Shown here: positions 1-5,667 of the stretch, one piece after another
How the letters are laid out: every line of letters begins with the position of its first letter
Position numbering within the stretch: the stretch's first letter is position 1
Assembly: GCA_045576335.1 (NCBI GenBank)
Contig: JAZNGH010000011.1
Span: 1 to 8,635 of the forward strand
Direction: 5' to 3'
From: Scatosoma sp045576335
Lineage (GTDB): Bacteria > Bacillota > Clostridia > Christensenellales > Borkfalkiaceae
Length of the DNA: 8,635 nucleotides
Program-made: the position numbers and the translations under genes
The notes under the pieces: generated by a model
The model's input: the letters and a program-made list of their open reading frames with translations, nothing else
Database searches by the model: none
Told to the model about the DNA's origin: nothing

Positions 1-2392
1 AAAAACCACCGTTCTTGTCAACCGACTCTGCTATATCATCCGTTACGGGGACGCATACAATACGGAGCTTGTCCCCATGACCGCATCGGAGAAGGATCTT
101 TCCGATATGCAGAACGCTCTCGACACCCTCTGCGGTGAGGAGCTTGGGGAGTATCTGACCCGATTTGCGGTGAATCCCCCTCCTGCGTGGAGCGTGATGG
201 CCATTACCTTTACCAACAAGGCGGCAAAGGAAATGAGTGAACGGCTTTCCGCAATCACCGATATTTCTCGCTCGTGGGTATGTACCATTCACAGTATGTG
301 CGTGCGCATTTTGCGTATGTACGCCGCGGAAGTGGGGATAAGCCCCAACTTCTCCATTTACAGCGAAACGGAGCGCAACAATATCGTCAAAAAATCCTTT
401 CAGGAATGTGATTTTGACGACGAGAAGCTGCTCAAATCGGTGAAATACCATATCGCGAACGCGAAAATGCTGGGCTTTGAGCCCGACCGTTATGCCGAGG
501 AATACGCGGGCGAACACGATATCGACGAGGTGGTAAAGGTTTACCGTCGCTACCAAAAGCACTTGCGCGAGAACAACGCGTTGGACTTTGACGATTTGTT
601 GAACGAAACGCGGCTTTTGCTCCGCAAAAACGAAGAGGCGAGAGAGTATCTTGGCGGGCGTTTCCGCTATATTCTCGTGGACGAGTTCCAAGACACCAAC
701 GCGGTGCAATACGAAATCGTTAAATTGCTGGCTTCCGTGCACGGCAATCTTTTTGCCGTGGGTGACGACGACCAGTCCATTTACGGCTGGCGCGGGGCGA
801 AAATCGAAAATATATTACATTTTGAAAAGGATTTCAAGGGCGCGAAGGTGTTTAAGCTCGAACGCAATTACCGCTCTACCAAACGCATTTTGAAGCTTGC
901 GAATACCGTCATTAAAAACAATGGAAACCGCAAGGATAAAACCCTTTGGACGGAGAACGAAGAGGGGCAGGAAGCCAAGGTGTACGAATCGGAGGAGGAG
1001 AGCGGCGAGGCGCGGTATATCGCGCATACGATTGCGGGCTTGCTCCGTCAGGGGTACAGCTATTCGGATTTTGCGGTTTTGATGCGCTTGAACGCCTTGA
1101 CCCGTTCGCTCGAACAAGAGTTTCTTGCCGACGGCATACCCTTTAAGGTGTTCGGCGGCTTTAAGTTCTTCGAGCGCAAGGAAATCAAGGACCTTTTGGC
1201 GTACTTACGCCTCGTCAACAACCCGTTCGACAGCGAAGCGGCGGTGCGTATCATCAATTTCCCCAAGCGCGGTATCGGCGCGAAAACGGTGGAAACGCTG
1301 CAAAATTACGCGTTTGAAAACGAGCTTTCCGTGTACGACGCGTTGCTCGATTTAGACGAAATGGGCTTTTCGGGAGCGACCAAGCAAAAGCTCGTGGATT
1401 TTAGAAATCTCGTCAAAGGCTGGATTATCGACAGTCAGGAGCTGCCCGTCAACGAGCTCGTTAAGAAAATCGTTGCGGATACGCATATGCGCGAAGCGTA
1501 CGCCGACGAGTCGGACGAAAGCATCAACAAGCGCGCAAACATAGAGGAATTTATCAATTCCGTAGAGGAATATTGCCGTTTGAACGAGGGGGCGGGTTTG
1601 AGCGATTATCTCAATCAAGTCACCCTTTCCTCGGATACGGACGAAATGGACGATAGCAATTACGTGACGCTCGCCACCATTCATTCGGTCAAGGGCTTGG
1701 AATTTCCTTGCGTGTTCCTGTGCGGTATGGAAGAAAACATTATGCCCGTTTCCCGTGCTGCGAGCAGTGACGAGGATATGGAAGAGGAACGCCGTTTGAT
1801 GTACGTGGCAATCACGCGCGCCAAGGAGCGGCTGTGGTTTACCCGCTCCAAGAGCCGTTATTTATACGGCAAACGCGAGCCGTCGGCGCGCTCGCGCTTC
1901 TTAAAAGAGCTTTCTTCCGAGCTGTCCTTGCCCAAAGAAGCCCCGCGCGTCTTCCAAGGCTACGGCGACTGGGACGACCCCGATTCGTACTCCAACGCGG
2001 CGTACGGTGGGGGCAGGTATGCGCCTAACGACAATTATTACGGCAAAAAGACCTCGTTTGGCGGGGGGTATCGAGGAACGGAAAACTCGGGCGTTACCCG
2101 TTCGGCATGGAACGGCGGGAGCTACGGCTCGTCTTATTCCAAGCCCGCTACGGAGAAAAAGAGCAGCGGCTTCACCTTTGGCGGGGTGAGCAAAACGCCC
2201 GTAAGAAGCGTAAGCGGTGCAAAGGATTTGTCCGCGTATAAAATGGGCGTTAAGGTCAAGCATCCCAAGTTCGGCTTGGGGACGATTGTCAACGTGCGCG
2301 GCGCGGGCAGCAATACCATTTTGGACGTTGCGTTCGAGGGTTTGGGGATTAAGCAGTTATCCGCAAACCTTGCGCCGCTTACCGTTATATAA
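1..2392 (+). CDS. pcrA: ATP-dependent DNA helicase PcrA/UvrD, superfamily 1A (5' end missing)
   Basis: This is a 3'-to-5' DNA helicase of the UvrD/Rep/PcrA family, which unwinds DNA in excision repair, clears recombinase filaments and, in Gram-positives, is essential. The reading frame is open from base 2 and its first residues are KTTVLVNR, the end of the Walker A motif. The true start therefore lies before the window, and the first ATG (77) cannot be it. Counting residues from base 2, the motifs are: Ia AITFTNKAA (~67-75), Ib TIHSMC (~95-100), Walker B VDEFQDTN (~226-233), III GDDDQSIYGWRG (~254-265), IV ERNYRS (~287-292), V TIHSVKGLEF (~559-568) and VI YVAITRAKER (~601-610). A Gly/Tyr/Ser-rich linker (~653-740) leads to a C-terminal Tudor-like domain (~743-795, KHPKFGLGTIV), which in PcrA binds RNA polymerase. 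Roughly 40 extra residues lie between motifs I and Ia. It is followed by ligA after 19 nt, the same pairing as in Bacillus. Confidence 0.97.
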   Translation, partial: KTTVLVNRLCYIIRYGDAYNTELVPMTASEKDLSDMQNALDTLCGEELGEYLTRFAVNPPPAWSVMAITFTNKAAKEMSERLSAITDISRSWVCTIHSMCVRILRMYAAEVGISPNFSIYSETERNNIVKKSFQECDFDDEKLLKSVKYHIANAKMLGFEPDRYAEEYAGEHDIDEVVKVYRRYQKHLRENNALDFDDLLNETRLLLRKNEEAREYLGGRFRYILVDEFQDTNAVQYEIVKLLASVHGNLFAVGDDDQSIYGWRGAKIENILHFEKDFKGAKVFKLERNYRSTKRILKLANTVIKNNGNRKDKTLWTENEEGQEAKVYESEEESGEARYIAHTIAGLLRQGYSYSDFAVLMRLNALTRSLEQEFLADGIPFKVFGGFKFFERKEIKDLLAYLRLVNNPFDSEAAVRIINFPKRGIGAKTVETLQNYAFENELSVYDALLDLDEMGFSGATKQKLVDFRNLVKGWIIDSQELPVNELVKKIVADTHMREAYADESDESINKRANIEEFINSVEEYCRLNEGAGLSDYLNQVTLSSDTDEMDDSNYVTLATIHSVKGLEFPCVFLCGMEENIMPVSRAASSDEDMEEERRLMYVAITRAKERLWFTRSKSRYLYGKREPSARSRFLKELSSELSLPKEAPRVFQGYGDWDDPDSYSNAAYGGGRYAPNDNYYGKKTSFGGGYRGTENSGVTRSAWNGGSYGSSYSKPATEKKSSGFTFGGVSKTPVRSVSGAKDLSAYKMGVKVKHPKFGLGTIVNVRGAGSNTILDVAFEGLGIKQLSANLAPLTVI

Positions 2393-2411
2393 AAGTTTTT
2401 GGGGAAAAGTT

Positions 2412-4364
2412 ATGCACGATAGAAAAAGAGAACTCGTAGATATACTCAATAAATGGGCGTACGAATACTACGTGTTGGATGCGCCTACGGTGTCCGATAA
2501 GGAGTACGATACCCTGTACGACGAGCTTCGCGCTTTGGAGGAGGCGAGCGGGGAGGTATATCCCGACAGCCCCACCCGCCGCGTGGGCGGCGAGCCGATT
2601 AAGGGCTTTGAAAAGCACACGCATATCGCGCGCTTGTTTAGCTTGGATAAATCGGTGACGGAGGAACAGCTCCTATCGTTCGTAACCCGCACGCAAAAGG
2701 CGGCGGGGGAGGAGCTGATTTATACCGTTGAATATAAATTCGACGGCTTGACCGTCTGCTTGACCTACGACAAGGGCGTGTTCGTCCGTGCGACGACGCG
2801 CGGAAATGGTACGGTGGGCGAGGACGTGACGGCGCAAGTGCTCACCATTAAATCTTTCCCCTTGAAGATTTCCTATCAAGGGACTTTGGAGGTGCGCGGG
2901 GAAGCGGTTATCCGTTTGTCCGTGTTAAAAAAATACAACGAAACGGCGGCAGAGCCGCTTAAAAACGCACGCAACGCGGCGGCGGGGGCAATTCGTAACC
3001 TTGACCCCAAGGTGACGGAAAAGCGTCGTCCCGATATCTATTTTTACGATATCAATTATCTTTCGGACGGTGAGGAGCTTTCGCAAACGGAAGCGCACGA
3101 TTTCCTCGTGAAAGAGGGCTTTAAGGTGTTCCCGTATTTTGCCGTTTGCAAGGGCGGTGACGAGGTGCTTGCGGCAATTAAAAGCGTTGATGAACAAAGA
3201 CACGGTATCGACGTTTTGACGGACGGGGCGGTCATTAAGGTCAACGATACGAGGATAAGGGAAGAGCTTGGTTTTACCGATAAATTCCCGCGCTGGGCAA
3301 TGGCGTATAAGTTTGAGGCGGAAGAGGTGACGACGACGCTCAAAGAGGTCGTTTGGCAGGTGGGCAGAACGGGGAAATTGACCCCCCTTGCCGTGCTGGA
3401 CCCCGTAGAGCTTGGCGGGGCGACGGTGTCCCGCGCAACGCTGAATAATTACGGCGATATCTTGCGTAAGGACGTCAAAATCGGCTCGCGCGTGCTCGTG
3501 CGGCGTTCCAACGAGGTCATTCCCGAAATTTTGGGCACGACGGAGCATTACGCGTATAGCCGCGAGATAGAAAAGCCTACGCATTGTCCCGCTTGCGGGG
3601 AAGCGGTTAAGGAAGTGGGAGCGCATCTGTTCTGTCCGAATAGAGGCTGTTTGCCCCGTATCGTTGCAAAGCTCGACCATTATTCGGGCAAAAACGCAAT
3701 GAATATCGACGGCTTTTCGGAGAGCACGGCGCAGGTTTTGATTGAGAAAAAGGGAGTGAAAAGCTTTTCCGATTTGTATGGCTTGACAGCGGCGGATTTT
3801 GCCGATTTGGAGGGCTTTAAGGACAAAAAAATCGGCAATCTTTTGGGTGAAATCGAAAAGAGCAAGAAGCCTACGCTCGACGCGTTTATCTATGCAATCG
3901 GTATCGACGGGGTAGGCAGGGTTGCGGCGAAGGACCTCGCGGCGCGCTTTAAGAGCATGGAAAAGCTCCAACAGGCGACGGAGGAGGAGCTTTTGTCGCT
4001 GGATAATATCGGCGAGATCACGGCGCGGGCAATCGTGGAGTATTTTGCGGACGGGGAGAACGCGCGAGAGCTGACGGCGTTAGAGCAGGCGGGGGTTTGT
4101 CCCGTTTGGTCGGAGCAAAAAACGGAAGGCGTTTTTTCAAATCAAGCCGTCGTTTTGACGGGCTCGCTTTCGGGGTATAAGCGTAGCGAGGCGCAAAAGC
4201 TGATTGAAGCGCGCGGCGGCGTTTGTCAATCGTCGGTTACGGCGAAAACGACGCTCGTAATTGCGGGCGAGGACGCGGGCAGTAAGCTGGAAAAAGCCAA
4301 AAAGCTGGGCGTGAGAATTATCGACGAGACGGAGTTTAATCGGCTTTTGGAAGAAAACGCGTAA
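2412..4364 (+). CDS. ligA: NAD+-dependent DNA ligase LigA
   Basis: LigA seals nicks in duplex DNA during replication and repair, using NAD+ to form a lysine-AMP intermediate. The protein is 650 aa, close to the usual ~670. The domain order is complete. It has an NMN-binding Ia domain (1-60, YYVLDAP...SDKEYD). The adenylation domain has catalytic lysine K109 in EYKFDG, then TTRGNGTVGED (128-138), RNAAAGAIRNLDP (187-199) and DGAVIKVN (271-278). The OB fold contains WQVGRTGKLTP (315-325). A Cys4 zinc finger follows (C392, C395, C408, C413), then helix-hairpin-helix repeats (~425-545) and a C-terminal BRCT domain (~575-650). All key residues of the adenylation step that I can place are present. 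The ATG at 2412 was chosen because the Ia domain begins right there and GGGG (2401-2404) gives a weak ribosome site 7 nt upstream. The frame stays open further upstream, but only as overlap with pcrA. It is likely co-transcribed with pcrA. Confidence 0.98.
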   Translation: MHDRKRELVDILNKWAYEYYVLDAPTVSDKEYDTLYDELRALEEASGEVYPDSPTRRVGGEPIKGFEKHTHIARLFSLDKSVTEEQLLSFVTRTQKAAGEELIYTVEYKFDGLTVCLTYDKGVFVRATTRGNGTVGEDVTAQVLTIKSFPLKISYQGTLEVRGEAVIRLSVLKKYNETAAEPLKNARNAAAGAIRNLDPKVTEKRRPDIYFYDINYLSDGEELSQTEAHDFLVKEGFKVFPYFAVCKGGDEVLAAIKSVDEQRHGIDVLTDGAVIKVNDTRIREELGFTDKFPRWAMAYKFEAEEVTTTLKEVVWQVGRTGKLTPLAVLDPVELGGATVSRATLNNYGDILRKDVKIGSRVLVRRSNEVIPEILGTTEHYAYSREIEKPTHCPACGEAVKEVGAHLFCPNRGCLPRIVAKLDHYSGKNAMNIDGFSESTAQVLIEKKGVKSFSDLYGLTAADFADLEGFKDKKIGNLLGEIEKSKKPTLDAFIYAIGIDGVGRVAAKDLAARFKSMEKLQQATEEELLSLDNIGEITARAIVEYFADGENARELTALEQAGVCPVWSEQKTEGVFSNQAVVLTGSLSGYKRSEAQKLIEARGGVCQSSVTAKTTLVIAGEDAGSKLEKAKKLGVRIIDETEFNRLLEENA

Positions 4365-4383
4365 AGGCAACGGAAAAAATCGT

Positions 4384-4431
4384 AAAAAAAACGGAAAAAC
4401 GAGCGATAGTACTTGTATTTTCCGTTTTTTT
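4384..4431 (+). terminator. Putative intrinsic terminator after ligA
   Basis: A perfect 14-bp inverted repeat has arms at 4385-4398 (A7-CGG-A4) and 4418-4431 (T4-CCG-T7), separated by a 19-nt loop. The right arm ends in seven T residues, as expected for Rho-independent termination, and the hairpin lies 20 nt after the ligA stop. Only three G-C pairs support the stem, so it is weak by thermodynamic criteria. A second ACGGAAAAA copy at 4370-4378 could pair with the same right arm as an alternative. Because the arms are A-rich and T-rich, it could in principle work in both directions, but no gene converges on it here. Confidence 0.5.
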
Positions 4432-4441
4432 CTGTTATAAT
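4413..4441 (+). promoter_or_regulatory. SigmaA-type extended -10 promoter for yicC operon
   Basis: The -10 element TATAAT (4436-4441) is a perfect consensus, preceded by TGT (4433-4435), which makes it an extended -10. A weaker -35, TTGTAT (4413-4418, three of six consensus bases), lies exactly 17 bp upstream. Transcription would start near 4447-4449, giving a leader of about 32 nt before the yicC ATG. The -35 and spacer coincide with the right arm and T-tract of the ligA terminator, so the two signals share bases. It should drive yicC and, by read-through, rpoZ and the genes beyond. Confidence 0.75.
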
Positions 4442-4464
4442 AGTGTAGCATTATAGCAATTTAC

Positions 4465-4470
4465 GAGGGA
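4465..4470 (+). promoter_or_regulatory. Ribosome binding site of yicC
   Basis: GAGGGA lies 9 nt before the ATG at 4480. It supports that start over the second ATG three codons later (4489), which would sit too far from it. Confidence 0.6.
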
Positions 4471-4479
4471 AAAACGAGT

Positions 4480-5355
4480 ATGTTGAGTATGACTGGGTAC
4501 GGGAAAGGCTCGTACGAAGAAAACGGAATAGAGCTGACCGTGGAATTGAAAACGGTGAATAACCGTTATTTGGACGCGTCCGTGAAAGCACCGCGCGTGT
4601 TTGCGGCGTACGAGGAAACGATACGGGCGCATATCCGTGAAAAAATGACGAGAGGGCATATCGACGTGTTCGTGTCCTTCAAGGACAAACGCGAAAAGCC
4701 GACCGCGCTCACCGTTGACCTCGCGCTTGCGTCGTCCTACGTGGAGTCGGCGCGAAAGCTGCAAGAGGCGTTCCCCGAACTTCCCAACGATATCACGCTT
4801 TCGTCCGTTTTGCGCTATCCCGAGGTGTTAAAGCAAGAGGATACGCAAGTTTTGGACGAAAAGCTCGTCACCGCGCTTACGACTGCGCTGGATAGCGCGC
4901 TGGAAAGCCTCAACGCAATGCGTTTGGTAGAGGGAGAAAAGCTCAAAGCGGATATGCTTTCGCGTATGGATACCATCGAGGGCTTGGTTGCGGAAATTTC
5001 CACCCGCGCGCCTGCGATTGCCAAGGAATACCGCGAAAAGCTCACCGCTCGCGTAAAGGATTATTTGGACGGCGCGCAAATCGACGAGAGCCGTTTGTTC
5101 ACCGAGGTTGCCGTGTTTACGGACAAGAGCAATATCGACGAGGAGCTTACCCGCTTGCGTTCGCATATCGGACAGTTTAGAAGTATTTGTCAGGAGGGCG
5201 TCGTGGGCAGAAAGCTGGATTTCCTCGTGCAGGAATTTAACCGCGAAGCGAACACCACCTGTTCCAAGAGCAACGACGTGACGGTGACGCGTTTGGGGCT
5301 TGCATTGAAAAACGAGATAGAAAAGGTGCGCGAGCAGGTGCAAAATCTCGAATAA
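4480..5355 (+). CDS. yicC: YicC/YloC family endoribonuclease
   Basis: This 291-aa protein matches the YicC family end to end. It opens with MLSMTGYGKG, continues with the family-typical VELKTVNNRYLD (21-32) and a long helical middle (~120-200). It ends with the C-terminal DUF1732 block: EVAVFTDKSNIDEEL (209-223), GRKLDFLVQEFNREANTT (243-260) and EKVREQVQNLE (281-291). E. coli YicC is known as an endoribonuclease involved in RNA turnover, including small RNA decay; the B. subtilis orthologue is YloC. The role here is inferred from family membership. The gene has its own promoter and stands 42 nt before rpoZ, as first gene of the second transcription unit. In Bacillus the orthologue is followed by remA and gmk, which are missing here. 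No anomalies in length or conserved blocks. Confidence 0.95.
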   Translation: MLSMTGYGKGSYEENGIELTVELKTVNNRYLDASVKAPRVFAAYEETIRAHIREKMTRGHIDVFVSFKDKREKPTALTVDLALASSYVESARKLQEAFPELPNDITLSSVLRYPEVLKQEDTQVLDEKLVTALTTALDSALESLNAMRLVEGEKLKADMLSRMDTIEGLVAEISTRAPAIAKEYREKLTARVKDYLDGAQIDESRLFTEVAVFTDKSNIDEELTRLRSHIGQFRSICQEGVVGRKLDFLVQEFNREANTTCSKSNDVTVTRLGLALKNEIEKVREQVQNLE

Positions 5356-5378
5356 AAAAAGTATTGATAAAAAACAAC

Positions 5379-5384
5379 AAGGAG
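5379..5384 (+). promoter_or_regulatory. Ribosome binding site of rpoZ, long spacing
   Basis: AAGGAG is a strong Shine-Dalgarno core, but it lies 13 nt from the ATG at 5398, longer than the usual 5-9 nt. The intervening bases are AT-rich. No ATG, GTG or TTG in the rpoZ frame occurs between them, so the start at 5398 stands. Confidence 0.6.
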
Positions 5385-5397
5385 TGTAAAAATAAAT

Positions 5398-5619
5398 ATG
5401 ATTAACGAACCTTCGGTAGACGTAATGATTAGAAAGCTTGGCTCGGAGGAAGAGCCTATCAGCCGCTACGCACTTTGCACGATTGCTGCAAAGCGTGCGC
5501 GTCAAATTATCGAAACGGAGAAAAATGCAGGTGTGACCGATTCGATGGGTAAGGACAAGGAGCTGCTTTCCGCGTGCAAGGATATTGCCGACGGCAAAGT
5601 CGTCATTGCAAAGGACTAA
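5398..5619 (+). CDS. rpoZ: DNA-directed RNA polymerase subunit omega
   Basis: Omega is the small RNA polymerase subunit that helps fold and hold beta' during core assembly. This 73-aa protein has the family hallmarks. It opens with MINEPSVDVMIRKLG, equivalent to the usual PSxDxLLxK start, and continues with ISRYALCTIAAKRARQI (21-37), the conserved SRY...AAKRARQI helix. A variable acidic/helical tail follows. The length is typical of Firmicute omegas, shorter than the ~90 aa of E. coli. The start is fixed by the conserved N-terminus. It is 42 nt downstream of yicC, and gmk, the usual preceding gene, is missing. A hairpin follows before priA. Whether this organism's omega also responds to (p)ppGpp cannot be told from the sequence. 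Confidence 0.94.
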   Translation: MINEPSVDVMIRKLGSEEEPISRYALCTIAAKRARQIIETEKNAGVTDSMGKDKELLSACKDIADGKVVIAKD

Positions 5620-5622
5620 TCT

Positions 5623-5652
5623 GAAATTGCCTCGCAAAGTCGAGGCGATTTT
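5623..5652 (+). terminator. Hairpin between rpoZ and priA (attenuator or weak terminator)
   Basis: An inverted repeat pairs 5623-5634 with 5641-5652. Its GC core GCCTCG/CGAGGC (6 perfect pairs) is extended by one G-U, four A-U pairs and a terminal G-U, around a 6-nt loop CAAAGT. The 3' arm ends in TTTT, so it resembles an intrinsic terminator with a short U-tract. It sits 4 nt after the rpoZ stop codon and 15 nt before the priA start. Partial termination, lowering priA expression, or a processing/stability hairpin for the upstream mRNA are both possible; the short U-tract argues against full termination. Confidence 0.5.
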
Positions 5653-5667
5653 CACAATGAGGCGTTT

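Noticed and set aside
77..79. ATG at 77 as the start of pcrA
   Set aside because: The same frame is open to base 2 and encodes the end of Walker A (KTTVLVNR). Starting at 77 would remove the nucleotide-binding lysine.
2217..2411. Longer ligA starting at 2217 inside pcrA
   Set aside because: The 65 extra residues have no match to LigA, overlap the PcrA Tudor domain, and the conserved Ia domain begins just after the ATG at 2412.
2428..2520. LigA Ia domain with Tyr-Tyr where E. coli has Tyr-His in the NMN-binding site
   Set aside because: The Tyr variant is, from my memory of the family, common in clostridial and other LigA proteins. The remaining Ia residues (D29, Y32, D33) are retained, so it is not evidence of an altered enzyme.
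2925..3971. 348-codon open frame on the minus strand opposite ligA
   Set aside because: It lies wholly inside a clearly conserved ligA. Its translation is rich in Arg, His, Leu and Phe with no recognisable motif, and it has no supporting promoter or neighbours. It is explained by codon bias on the sense strand.
5364..5392. Possible promoter TTGATA-17-TAAAAA before rpoZ
   Set aside because: The -10 is poor, and it would start transcription at about the rpoZ ATG, leaving the ribosome site upstream of the transcript.
4828..5655. 275-codon minus-strand frame across yicC, rpoZ and the hairpin
   Set aside because: It spans two real genes and their intergenic gap, with no recognisable domain. A shadow frame.
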